Positions 1 through 12,000 of a stretch of DNA of 64,000 nucleotides are shown piece by piece. The DNA is from Mesostigma viride (Eukaryota; Streptophyta; Mesostigmatophyceae; Mesostigmatales; Mesostigmataceae): the NCBI GenBank assembly GCA_009746045.1, contig RPFO01002154.1, positions 1 through 64,000 of the forward strand, in the 5' to 3' direction. Below the pieces are notes generated by a model, which was not told the origin of the DNA, did no database searches, and saw only the letters and a program-made list of their open reading frames with translations. Within the stretch, counting starts at the first letter, position 1. Each line of letters starts with the position of its first letter. A program made the translations under genes and the position numbers.

Positions 1-20
1 GGAATAAATTCCTACCTTCA

Positions 21-187
21 TCGAAAGCCCGAGACTGCCCGTCCAGTCTGAACATACGAAAGGACTGCGTTGCACGATACGGGCACGGAAAAGGACGAAT
101 TTCCTTGCTAACAGGTCGGTCTCGGCAATTCATCTTGCATTCACTGGAATTCATTCATCGAAGACCCGAGACTGCCCGTCCAGTCCC
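21..187. repeat. Partial 137-bp duplication at left edge
   Basis: A segment beginning 'catcgaa' and ending in 'gactgcccgtccagtc' occurs at about 18-50 and again at about 156-187. The second copy leads directly into the 975-bp tandem unit. No coding potential is seen. Confidence 0.6.
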
Positions 188-2142
188 CTAATGTTAACTA
201 CGATTTATGAAGCCCGAAAACTTTGGCCGCGGCCGTAGGCCGAAGGTGGGGCCGTCCCCCGCGCCCCTAGCGCCGGAGCGGACGACGTCCAGGACCGTAG
301 CGAGATGGCCAATCGCGTAGTACAAAGAAAATCCCCAAACCTTGGAGATCGAGTCTGAGGTATTCTGAACGGGTGCTGAAACGCTGAACACGTTCAGGGT
401 TTCGCGGGCAGGTGGGGTGCTCGCCAATCGCGGGCCTCAGGACGGTACGGCGCGTTGACTTATTTAACCGTCAAACAAAAAGTCGCGAACCGATATCTGT
501 ACTAAAACTTTTCGGGGCACAGGACGTGGGATGTGAAATTTGATAAGCAAGCGAGACGAAATGACAGTTACGTGCTGAACGGGAAACGTTCGCGCCTGAA
601 CAGGGAAATAGAATCAAACGAGACGGAATTTTCAGTTAGGAACGAAAACGTTCATAGCGTTGCTGAAGAAACGCAAAAATTTTATTTAGTATATCGAATG
701 GTATGCGAAAATTGACTGTGGTTCAGTCCGAGCGGAGAAATTCGTCAGATTTTCACTGGAGATACGACCGTAACGAAATTTCCAAGTATCTGACGCCGAA
801 ATATCTCTAAAGTATGTCGAATGGTATGCTGAAATTCATTGTGGTTAAGTGCGAGCTGAAAATTTGTCAGAATTTCATTTTCGATACGAACGTGACGAAA
901 TTTCCAAGTATCTCACGCTCGGAGAGCTTTCACGTGTTCACGGGGAAGGGTCCGTTGCGCGTGGCGCACGGAGGCGGTTCGTCCCGGTCGGAATCGTCCG
1001 CCCGCGCGTCCTCCGTGGAAGGGTCTTGGCGCGTCGCGCGGGCCGGTGCGGTTGGCGCCCAGAAGGTCGACTATCGGCCTCTGGGCCGCTAGCGGCGAGT
1101 CACGTCCTCTCAAGTCGGGGAGGGGGGCGATAGCCCCCCCTCCCCCACTTTTTTCTTGTCCCCTACTAGTAACTACGATTTATGACGCCCGAAAACTTTG
1201 GCCGCGGCCGTAGGCCGAAAGTGGGGCCGTCCCCCGCGCCCCTAGCGCGGGAGCGGACAGACGTCCAGAACCGTAGGGAGATGGCCAGTCGGCGTAGTAC
1301 AAAGAAATTCCCGAACCTTGGAGATCGAGTCTCACATCTCCTGAACGGGTGCTGAAACGCTGAACACGTTCAGGGTTTCGCGGGCAGGTGGGGCGTCTCG
1401 CCAGTCCGCGCGGCCTCAGGACGGTACGGCGCGTTGACTCTTTTAACCGTCAAACAAAAAGTCGCGAACTGATATCTGTACTAAAACTTTTCGGGGCACA
1501 GGACGTGGGATGTGAAATTTGATAAGCAAGCGAGACGAAATGACAGTTACGTGCTGAACGGAAACGTTCGCGCCTGAACAGGGGAAATAGAATCAAACGA
1601 GACGGAATTTTCAGTTAGGAACGAAAACGTTCATAGCGTTGCTGAACGGAAACGCAAAATTTTATTTAGTATATCGAATGGTATGCGAAAATTGACTGTG
1701 GTTCAGTCCGAGCGGAGAAATTCGTCAGATTTTCACTGGAGATACGACCGTAACGAAATTTCCAAGTATCTGACGCCGAAATATCTCTAAAGTATGTCGA
1801 ATGGTATGCTGAAATTCATTGTGGTTAAGTGCGAGCTGAAAATTTGTCAGAATTTCATTTTCGATACGAACGTGACGAAATTTCCAAGTATCTCACGCTC
1901 GGAGAGCTTTCACGGTGTTCACGGGGAAGGGTCCGTTGCGCGTGGCGCACGGAGGCGGTTCGTCCCGGTCGGAATCGTCCGCCCGCGCGTCCTCCGTGGA
2001 AGGGTCTTGGCGCGTCGCGCGGGCCGGTGCGGTTGGCGCCCAGAAGGTCGACTATCGGCCTCTGGGCCGCTAGCGGCGAGTCACGTCCTCTCAAGTCGGG
2101 GAGGGGGGGCGATAGCCCCCCCTCCCCCACTTTTTTCTTGTC
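183..2142. repeat. 975-bp tandem satellite, two copies
   Basis: Copy 1 is 183-1157 and copy 2 is 1158-2142, near-identical with a few 1-bp indels. Each unit starts AT-rich with a short GC block, passes through an inner 123-bp duplication (694 and 817 in copy 1), then becomes very GC-rich. It ends with a G-run/C-run hairpin just before a pyrimidine tract (1121-1157; 2099-2140). Short ORFs inside are not conserved between the copies because of the indels, so I treat the unit as non-coding. It could be satellite, an intergenic spacer or a recent segmental duplication; I do not recognise it. Confidence 0.85.
694..935. repeat. 123-bp inner duplication inside satellite unit
   Basis: The block starting 'tcgaatggtatgc' at 694 recurs at 817 with about 80% similarity by eye. 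The same pair is present in copy 2 of the unit near 1674 and 1797, so the inner duplication predates the 975-bp duplication. Confidence 0.7.
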
Positions 2143-2314
2143 TGAACTTCATACTACCGTTGTACGAAATTCAGACTGCACGAACCTCGAGGATTGTCAA
2201 TGAATGCCCATGAATTTCATTTGGTCGCACAAAAATGTTTTATTCAAGAGAACAGTGGCAATGGCATCAAACTGCATTGTTTTCCTTTCATTTTCACCTT
2301 TTAGCTGTAAACAG

Positions 2315-3712
2315 TCTATTTTGATGGTCTACATGCTGCTTACAAGTTTCCAGCCTGATCTGAGTTCATTTGTTCAATATTCATATTTGTTTCATGTAAG
2401 ATAACCGAGAAAATGACGAAAAACTGCACATGTATGCTGTCACGTGTCACCATTTGAGCTCAGAATGAGCCCAATTTTTGTGAGTGGTCTATTTTTATGG
2501 TCTAGATGCTGCCTGCAAGAATCCAGCCTGAAATGAGTTCATTTGTTCACTGTTCATATTTGTTTCATGTAAGAAAAGGGGGAAAATGACGAAAAAAGCA
2601 CATGTATGCTGTCACATGTCACCATTTGAGCTCAGAATGAGCCCAATTTTTGTGGGTGGTCTATTTTCATGGTCTAGATGCTGCCTGCAAGAACCCAGCC
2701 TGATATGAGTTCATTTGTTCACTGTTCATATTTGTTTCATGTAAGAAAAGGGGGAAAATGACGAAAAACTGCACATGTATGCTGTCACATGTCACCATTT
2801 GAGCTCAGAATGAGCCCAATTTTTGTGGTGGTCTATTTTCATGGTCTAGATGCTGCCTGCAAGAACCCAGCCTGATATGAGTTCATTTGTTCACTATTCA
2901 TATTTGTTTCATGTAAGAAAAGGGGGAAATGACGAAAAACTGCACATGTATGCTGTCACATGTCACCATTTGAGCTCAGAATGAGCCCAATTTTTGTGGG
3001 TGGTCTATTTTCATGGTCTAGATGCTGCCTGCAAGAACCCAGCCTGATATGAGTTCATTTGTTCACTGTTCATATTTGTTTCATGTAAGAAAGGGGGAAA
3101 ATGACGAAAAACTGCACATGTATGCTGTCACATGTCACCATTTGAGCTCAGAATGAGCCCAATTTTTGTGGGTGGTCTATTTTCATGGTCTAGATGCTGC
3201 CTGCAAGAATCCAGCCTGATATGAGTTCATTTGTTCACTATTCATATTTGTTTCATGTAAGAAAAGGGGGAAAATGACGAAAAACTGCACATGTATGCGG
3301 TCAAATGTCACCATTTGAGCTCAGAATGAGCCCAATTTTTGTGGGTGGTCTATTTTCATGGTCTAGATGCTGCCTGCAAGAACCCAGCCTGATATGAGTT
3401 CATTTGTTCACTGTTCATATTTGTTTCATGTAAGAAAAGGGGGAAAATGACGAAAAACTGCACATGTATGCTGTCACATGTCACCATTTGAGCTCAGAAT
3501 GAGCCCAATTTTTGTGGGTGGTCTATTTTCATGGTCTAGATGCTGCCTGCAAGAATCCAGCCTGATATGAGTTCATTTGTTCACTATTCATATTTGTTTC
3601 ATGTAAGAAAAGGGGGAAAATGACGAAAAACTGCACATGTATGCTGTCACATGTCACCATTTGAGCTCAGAATGAGCCCAATTTTTTGTGGTGGTCTATT
3701 TTCATGGTCTGA
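2315..3712. repeat. 172-173-bp tandem satellite, about 8 copies
   Basis: The marker 'catttgagctcagaatgag' starts at 2451, 2623, 2796, 2967, 3139, 3312, 3485 and 3658, giving a period of 171-173 bp. Copies are more than 95% alike except the first, which is the most divergent. The array ends abruptly near 3712. No coding potential is seen. The unit length resembles many plant satellites, but eight copies are far too few to suggest a centromere. Confidence 0.95.
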
Positions 3713-4040
3713 AGGCTGGATGACCCCTGCTTTATTGACAAATATAAGGATTTAATCACATGTGGAAAAATTGAGTAAAATTTATGAAATTGAGCAAACA
3801 CTTATGAATCCCCTCGCATGGGGAGCAGGCTGCCTGCATGCAGGACAGCAGGAGCCTGACGCTGGGCTGACCTAAGGGACACGGGAGCTGTCATGCAATT
3901 TGAAGGAAGAGGTCTGGCGGGTTGTCGTGATCACGACAACCTGACCGAGTCCTGCCAGGGCCTCCGTCAGTTGTGCACCCAGAGGAGGTGCATGCACACT
4001 TTTACACCCACCACCTGCATGCATGCAGACCTGTTGTGGG
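3713..4040. other. Unassigned spacer
   Basis: Between the 173-bp array and the dispersed repeat. It contains short palindromic runs around 'tgcatgcagg' and 'gtcgtgatcacgac'. I see no gene. Confidence 0.4.
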
Positions 4041-4045
4041 TGTAA

Positions 4046-4634
4046 TTAATCAGGGCGCGTGTGTTTCGAGCCAAACTGGCAGGGAGTGTCTAGTGGTGAG
4101 CACAATTGCTGCGATCGCTCTCCCACAATTTACGAGGAAATTTTTATTTGGGTTAATGTGGCTGTTGTCCCCGGCCACGCGCAGCTAGACAAGAAGCACA
4201 TGCATTAATTAACATAACTCCGTTGCTAATTTGTCTCCTGGATAACTCCGTTGGGAGTATACGTAATTAACGCATATCCCTGAGAAGCCTGGGCATATGG
4301 TTTTTAATACATTCTGGGCTACAACCTGCAGATGGGGGATTTAAGCCTTCAGCCACCTACTCTGGGTGACTGCAAGACATACGTGCACCTGCACCATGCC
4401 ATGATCGATGCATCATACCTAAAAGGCCTAGCTGGCATGGGGTGGAAGATGATTATTAAGGAGACAACCAGCACAGGCCAGAAATCGGGAGAATCTGGAC
4501 CATGGTAGCTCGAGCCTGCCGTTAATAATCTTGTCCGCGTGTTCGAGCTAGTCGTTCAGGATGATGAATATGAATGGTGATGGAAATGGGTAGCCTTGTG
4601 GATTGAAATTATGGCTGGCTTACGTGTAGAGATG
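4046..4634 (+). repeat. Dispersed repeat family A/B, copy 1 (order B then A)
   Basis: Block B (about 4050-4140, containing 'tgctgcgatcgctctccca') and block A (about 4452-4634, starting 'aaggagacaaccagc') both recur on the opposite strand at 38460-38800. There the order is A then B. Block A is broken at its right end by the hAT insertion. The family is unrecognised; the A motif alone recurs several more times in the window. Confidence 0.75.
4204..4260 (-). repeat. Possible relic of LINE 3' tail
   Basis: On the minus strand 4244-4257 reads 'ctcccaacggagtt', the hairpin seen at the 3' ends of the two LINEs in this window. It is followed within 40 bp by an 'attaatt'-type AT tail. A second partial copy is at 4216-4226. 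This is a short match and tentative. Confidence 0.35.
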
Positions 4635-5625
4635 ATTATGGCCAGTGTTTTTTTTAGTGGCGATATGCCGCCAAATGTGGCGGTGTGGCACTTTTTTTGG
4701 CAAAATGTGGCGGTGCCACCCACTTGGACAGGGCACCCAAGAAGCCACAATTTGGCCGTGCTGTTCTACTTTGTAGTTTCGTTTCGCCACAGGGTGGCCG
4801 TGCCTGAAGTTCACTCTAGTACAGGCTACGCCACAATTGGCGGTGTCGCCGCGGTCTCGGTCTTCCGGCGGCGTTCCGCCACAAGCCTCCTAGTACTAGA
4901 ACTACCATGAGTACTACTATGACTGACTGACTTACTGACTGCATAGTGCATGTACGTAGAGCCCGGCCAAGTGCCAAGTGGCAAGTGGCCCGCTGCCAGA
5001 GACCAGAGTGCACTGTGCAGACTGCAGCTTGTGTGCATTTTCTGGCTTCAGCTGGCTGGCGGCCTGGCGGCTGGCGCCTCAGTTCCAGTCACTCGCCAGC
5101 CATACAGTACTGTACTGCATTGACTAATGTGTTTCGACTTTCGGCACTTCAGTAATCGTTTTGTTAAGCAGTGGCTGTAGTAGTAATCGTTGTTGTTCAT
5201 TTACCAAGTACGCCCGGCGCCGATGCCTGAGACGGAGACGCTCGCCCGCCTTGTGTACAGGCATTCACGCCTTAAGTTGGGTTCGAGGTTTTTGGTCAAC
5301 CCAACTTCAGGCGTGAACCCAACTTAAGGCGTGAATGATTCTACTAAATTCTACTAGTTTGAACTTAAGATAATTAAACATACTGTTCTGAACTACTTTG
5401 AACTTGGAATGCCAGTACGGCGCCGCGCCGCGCTGACCCCGCTGCCGGTAGGGTCATTTGCTGCACCAAAAAGCCAGCCCGCCACACGTGGCCGTGCCAA
5501 GCCCAATTTTAATTGGCTTAAAGCCACACATTGGCCGAGTAAACTGAAGTTTTCATAGTTCGAAACGCCACAAGTGGCCTAGCGCCACTAGTAACGAAAA
5601 CCTTAAAAAAAACACTGATTATGGC
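4635..5625. mobile_element. Non-autonomous hAT-type DNA transposon, 975 bp
   Basis: The element is 4643-5617. It begins 'cagtgtttttttta' and ends with the exact reverse complement, giving 14-bp terminal inverted repeats. It is flanked by an identical 8-bp duplication, 'attatggc', at 4635-4642 and 5618-5625. An 8-bp duplication and CAGTG ends are the known signature of the hAT superfamily. There is no transposase ORF inside, so it must be moved in trans. Subterminal regions carry many copies of the semi-palindrome GCCAC(N3-5)GTGGC on both sides, plausible transposase-binding sites. The intact duplication indicates a recent insertion. Confidence 0.9.
5258..5336. repeat. Large inverted repeat inside hAT element
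   Basis: The arms 'ttcacgccttaagttgggtt' (5262-5281) and its complement near 5311-5333 flank a third, interrupted copy, so the segment can fold into a long hairpin or cruciform. It lies in the middle of the transposon and has no coding role I can see. Confidence 0.75.
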
Positions 5626-6089
5626 TAGCTAGCTAGGCGCAATAGCTAGGACATGGCGTCTCAGCAGAGAGTAACTCTCTGCATGGGCAAAGCAAGGCTA
5701 ACTACTTAAAGGCTAATACACATGCCTGTGCATGGGAAATGCGCATCGATCACCTTTTATCAAATCACTTTGCATGCATGTGCATGCCTTCATTTGCGCA
5801 AGGGTACGGCTGCTTGGGCACCTCCCTGATCCCTCCCTGATTCATGATTGGCCGGTGCTTGCTGTACTAGTGTGTACATACCTCTTGAAAGTGCACTTGC
5901 GAGTCTACAGAAGCCATGGATTGGCCAGCTTCACTGGAGCTCGCGCCAATACTGACTAATATGCACATGGTACAAGAAAATATTGGGAAATGTAGGCTTC
6001 GAAATGTGTTATGTCTATTATTTGGCAGTAAATTACACCGCACCGACACAGTGCTACATGAAGGGCTAGGCAGCGCATGGCTGTCCACT
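5626..6089. other. Spacer with HisRS 3' UTR
   Basis: No gene is seen. On the minus strand TGTAA (positions 6033-6037) lies 53 nt past the HisRS stop. TGTAA is the polyadenylation signal of many green algae, so it may mark the transcript end; a single pentamer is weak evidence. Confidence 0.3.
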
Positions 6090-9000
6090 TTAAATGTCCG
6101 CCACGGCGACCCGCTGCTCTTCGCCGCTTGCCTGGTCCTTGACACAGATGCGGCCCTCGGCCCAGTCTTGCGACCCCACCATCACCAGACGGCGCGCACC
6201 AACCCGTTCTGCCTGTTTGTTGGCCCTGCAACCCATCGTCGTACGCAATATTACCCCCCACAAACATGCCCCCCCCCCCCCCCCAAACACACAAAATGCA
6301 ACCCCCACAAAGCATAAACCCCACACCCGACACGCAGCATGCACAGCAGAGACCTCCATGGGCATTCGATAGGGCCACCGAGGGCTATGCCAAGCCAGTA
6401 GAAAAAGGCCCCTTTTCCCAGAGCTTTAAAAACAGGCAGCAGCAAGGTCATTGATGATGCACACTTGTGACTTGTGACACGGGAGAAATTCACCGGTGTG
6501 GTCCATTGCGACGCCCTGGCCACGCTGGAGACCGCACATTGTTTCGACATTTGCAATGCATGCAGCCATCATACCACACGCGCAACATGGTCAAGGGATA
6601 ACATCCAGCGTTTGTAGAAGACAAAACCAGGTGCAGGACACCGGAGCTGCCCCACAAATACGCATGCCTGAAGACACCTAATTAACGCCGGCGTAGAGTA
6701 CACGTGATGGCACCAATGAGAACAGCCCCTTTGCAGTTTCCCCACCGTAAAAACACCCCAGAACCCTGCTCATCCCCGAGAAGAGGAAGACTTGGCAGCT
6801 CCCGGGCACTGGGACGCTGCTCACTATTCGACGCGATGGATGGATGGATGGATGGATGGATGGATGGATGGATGGATGGATGGATGGATGGATGGATGGA
6901 TGGATGGATGGATGGATGGATGGATGGATGGATGGATGGATGGATGGATGGATGGATGGATGGATGGATGGATGGATGGATGGATGGGATGGGAGAGATG
7001 GGTGGATGGGTGAGTGGGTGGGTGGGTGGGTGGGTGGGTGGGTGGTGGGTGGGTGGGTGGGTGGGTGGGTGGGTGGGTGGGTGGGTGGGTGGGTGGGTGG
7101 GTGGGTGGGTGGGTGGGTGGGTGGGTGGATGGATGGATGAAGCAACCAACGAACACGGTGCCTGCTCACCACTTGACGCGCTTGCTGTCGAGCACCAGGT
7201 CCACCGAGCGACCCGACCGCCGCAGCCGCTGCGCCACGCTGGTCGCGTGCACGCGCATGTCGTCTGTGAGGGGCAGGACCAGGTCGTCAACCGCTGGTGG
7301 TAATTCTGGCAGTGCTTTTTTCTCCTTGAGCAGCTGCAAGGGGTAGGTAGAGGCCGAATCAAAACAAAGGAAGGGAAAAAGGGATGAAGCCATCAGGTGA
7401 GCGTCGGCCTGATGATGAGCCTGAGCAGGTGCACAGCAGATGGTGGAAAGATGTGCACTCGTATTGTACAAATATTGTTGATGCGTTTCGGAATCCAAGG
7501 AAACACACACAGACACACACAACTGCCAGCAAATAAAGAAGTAAGAAGACAACTGTCCAAGCACTCCACCAAAACTGTCACCTTCATCTAAGGATGGCAT
7601 GTATTCATCGTGGCGATGTTGATTACCTCCACAATGACGACAATTATGAGCATCAATTACACATGACAAGGCAGGCTTTCTTCACCTCCACAATAACGGC
7701 ATCGCCAAAGCCAAAACCGCAGGCGGGCGTGTCGGCACCCCCATAAGTGGACAGCAGCTTGTCGTATCGTCCCCCTCCGCAGATGGCCCGCAATTGGGCA
7801 GAGCGGTCAAATGCCTGCAGGTAAGAACCCACACGCAGGTATCAGCGTAGGCACAGGCATAGGCATAGGCACAGGCATAGGCATTAGCCTAGGCATAGGC
7901 ATCAGCCTAGGCATCAGCTAGGCATAAGCACATGTGATACCACCATGGCAGAGCTACCAGGATGGGCCACCGGCGTAGGTACTAGCGCAGGAGTGAGCAG
8001 CAAGCAGTGTGGTCGATAGGACCAGGAAGGTATGTAGGAAATTGGGAGACGCAACAAGTGCGGGTGGGTGGGAGACACAACGAGTGTGTGTAGCCCACCT
8101 GCCCGCCGGCCTGCCTGCCCGCCCGCCCGCCGGCCCGCCCGCCCCCTACCCACCTCAAAGACGGTGCCCGTGTAGTACGCCAGCCCACGCACGACCGACG
8201 CGTCAAACTTGAGCCAGTCGGCGTAGCCGTACGCCTCCGCTAGCACAAACAGCTGCCGCAACTCCGCCAGCGCAGGGCTCTCCGCCCCCAGCAGGGCTGT
8301 CAGCGCCAAGTGGTGGGCACAGCATGCAGGCAAATCGTGCGGGGTGAAGGATGCAAAGGGTGCTTTGCCAGAATTAGCCAGATAGATGTTGTCCAGATGT
8401 TGCAACATCTTGCTTTAGGCCAAAATTAGCCACATGGGTTTGGCCAGAGTTAGACAGATGTGGTTGGCATTGCGTGGATGCGGTGGCCAGACGCCAGATG
8501 GCATGAGCGCATTGGCGGAGGAGAGGTTGCCATTGCAAACCACAGGATGGGGGCGTTGGGGCATCTAACGATGGGGACATTGCCACACGGACACACGGAT
8601 GGCAGAGGACCAAGAAGGGACACTGGGGTAGTAATCTCAAAGGACGATCCTGCGTTAGACCGGCAGAAGGAAAATAGAGTGAATAAAGTGGTGGTGCCTT
8701 GTGCCCCTTGTGTGCACACCACGGAGAAAAGGGTCATCGATTCGAGGCGGATCAGGTCTGTGAATGCATCGCATACCAAGGTGCGATCACAATAATGAAT
8801 AAGAAACCTAGTTTTCCAGTACGCTGGTAGTACATACCAAGGTGCGATCACAATAATGAATAAGAAACCTACTTTTCTAGTATGCTGGTAGTACATACCA
8901 AGCGATCACAATAATGAATAAGAAACCTAGTTTTCTAGTATGCTGGTAGTACATACCAAGGTGTGATCACAATAATGAATAAGAAACCTAGTTTTCTAGT

Positions 9001-12000
9001 ATGCTGGTAGTACATACCAAGGTGTGATCACAATAATGAATAAGAAACCTAGTTTTCTAGTATGCTGGTAGTACATACCAAGGTGTGATCACAATAATGA
9101 ATAAGAAACCTAGTTTTCTAGTATGCTGGTAGTACATACCAAGGTGCGATCACAATAATGAATAAGAAACCTAGTTTTCTAGTATGCTGGTAGTACATAC
9201 CAAGGTGCGATCACAATAATGAATAAGAAACCTAGTTTTCTAGTATGCTGGTAGTACATACCAAGGTGCGATCACAATAATGAATAAGAAACCTAGTTTT
9301 CTAGTATGCTGGTAGTACATACCAAGGTGCGATCACAATAATGAATAAGAAACCTACTTTTCTAGTATGCTGGTAGTACATACCGAGGTGTGATCACAAT
9401 AATGAATAAGAAACCTAGTTTTCTAGTATGCTGGTAGTACATACCAAGGTGCGATCACAATAATGAATAAGAAACCTACTTTTCTAGTATGCTGGTAGTA
9501 CATACCAAGGTGCGATCACAATAATGAATAAGAAACCTAGTTTTCTAGTACGCTGGTAGTACATACCAAGGTGCGATCACAATAATGAATAAGAAACCTA
9601 GTTTTCTAGTATGCTGGTAGTACATACCAAGGTGCGATCACAATAATGAATAATAAACCTACTTTTCTAGTATGCTGGTAGTACATACCAAGCGATCACA
9701 ATAATGAATAAGAAACCTAGTTTTCTAGTATGCTGGTAGTACATACCAAGGTGTGATCACAATAATGAATAAGAAACCTAGTTTTCTAGTATGCTGGTAG
9801 TACATACCAAGGTGCGATCACAATAATGAATAAGAAACCTAGTTTTCTAGTACGCTGGTAGTACATACCAAGGTGCGATCACAATAATGAATAAGAAACC
9901 TAGTTTTCTAGTATGCTGGTAGTACATACCAAGGTGCGATCACAATAATGAATAAGAAACCTAGTTTTCTAGTATGCTGGTAGTACATACCAAGGTGCGA
10001 TCACAATAATGAATAAGAAACCTAGTTTTCCAGTACGCTGGTAGTACATACCAAGGTGCGATCACAATAATGAATAAGAAACCTAGTTTTCTAGTACGCT
10101 GGTAGTACATACCAAGGTGCGATAACAATAATGAATAAGAAACCTAGTTTTCTAGTACGCTGGTAGTACATACCAAGGTGCGATAACAATAATGAATAAG
10201 AAACCTAGTTTTCTAGTACGCTGGTAGTACATACCAAGGTGCGATAACAATAATGAATAAGAAACCTAGTTTTCTAGTACGCTGGTAGTACATACCAAGG
10301 TGCGATCACAATAATGAATAATAAACCTACTTTGCTAGTATGTGGGTAGTATGGTAAGCTCCAAAGCATAGAGGCTCAAGGGCTCACCTTCCAGCGCGTC
10401 CAACGACTGAATCTGCATCGACTGCAGGATGCCATCCACCGCATCCTTCCCCACGCCCACAGCCGCCAGCTCCTCCTCCACCTTCTCCCGGGGCAGCTTC
10501 TCGATCTGAAGAGAATGGAGTAGAAAAGCGCGCCAGCACCAGTGGATGCAGGGGACAGGGACGGGCTGTCATTGCCATGCTTGTCTCACTTGATAGCGAG
10601 CATGAAAAGACAAGTGCCATCATGAGTGCACGCCGTGGAGAAGGGAGTTGCTGTCATCACCGGGTAAGCGTTGAGCATTACTTCCAGTGCGCCTAGCATG
10701 TACAACCTACTTCCATCAACGCTGAAGGCGGCAGGTCCTGTGGTACGTCATGCTCCCTGTCCAGAGATGACCGGCATGTCATGGGGAAGTGAAGTCCCAG
10801 TGATAATGCGAACGACCGAGAAAATTGCGGACACACGTGATTCCCATCTTGCAGACACGTATAATCCTTACGTTCTCACTTCACTGAGACGTAAAGGATG
10901 CTTGCTCTGGTCTCTGTATGTGCACCTGCTCATGACAGTGAAGCAGGCCTAGGATGCCCCCCCCCCCCCCCTGTAGACGACGGAACGGGAAGCATCCAAG
11001 AAATGCACAGCAGCCACTACCCTTGGATGCCTTCTGCGCTACGAATCTAACTATTGCGTTCAGCGCACAACATGCACACCAGTGAGGAACCCCCGGAGGA
11101 AGTCAGAGAAAAAACGACCAAACAACATGAGCAAAATCGTTTTGATTTTTAAGGGCATATGGGCCGGTAGTGCTTGTGTGTGTGTGTGTGTGTGTGTGTG
11201 TGCTTGCATGTGTGTCTGTGTGTGCGTGTGTGTTAGTGTGTTAGTGTTAGTGTGTGTGTTAGTGTGTTAGTGTTAGTGTGTGTGTGCGCGTGAGTGTGTG
11301 TGTGTGGTGGGTACAAAAAGAACTACGAAAGGGCAACATGCTCCATCCGTGCTCCGAGGGGCAGCGGTGGCAACAGCGGTGCTACCCTGGGGAGCAGCGC
11401 AGCAGGGGAAGGATGGGAGGGGAGTTTACACTACGGCTTCGCCAAGCAACCCATTATGGGTTGTGGGAATACGCCAAGCAAGAAAGAAGGCCATAAAGAA
11501 GAACACTGTTGGCTAGTGACAAACAAGATAACGATGGGAGCTTGCGCCAGCGCAGTTGTCCACAATCATGCACAGTCCAAGCGCTGCACATAGAATCGAT
11601 GAAGTTTTAATAGATATTGCCTAGGGCGGCAAGCATGTGCACCCACCTTGTCCACGATCACGCACACCGGCGCAAACGACTCCTCCGGGATGCCGTAGCG
11701 ATCCAGCACCGCATGCAGCACCTGCAGGGGTGAGGCAGGGGAAGGCCAGGCAACCAAACAGGCAAGGCCGCGCCGCCGCGCGCGTTAGCTGATTCAGCCA
11801 TGCGCTCGGGGAGTCAAGATGGGTGTGGGGGGGTGGCCCTTGTGTGTGGGGTGGTTGATGCTCTCAAGAATGTGGCACGCGCGCCTTTCAATGGTTCTTG
11901 GAATGGTTCCCTGTAGTTGGTTTCCTTTAACAGTGAGCAAGTGCACGGCCTCACCCTGCAGTTGCCAACTGTGCTCTCAAGACCGTGCGCTCAGGTCGTC

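Noticed and set aside
533-2213. Small ORFs in the 975-bp satellite (e.g. at 814-1092 and 1794-2213)
   Set aside because: Frames differ between the two otherwise near-identical copies because of single-base indels, so they are not under coding constraint.
2315-3712. Centromeric satellite
   Set aside because: Unit length (172-173 bp) fits, but there are only about eight copies and the array is flanked by ordinary sequence and genes.
6678-7362. Long ORFs with repeated MDGW, VGGW or THPP
   Set aside because: Products of the GGAT/GGGT microsatellite. Only the HisRS exon 10 portion (7170-7333) is real coding.
8770-10345. CRISPR-like regular repeats
   Set aside because: The 61-bp units are directly adjacent with no unique spacers, lie in an intron of a eukaryotic gene and have no cas genes nearby.
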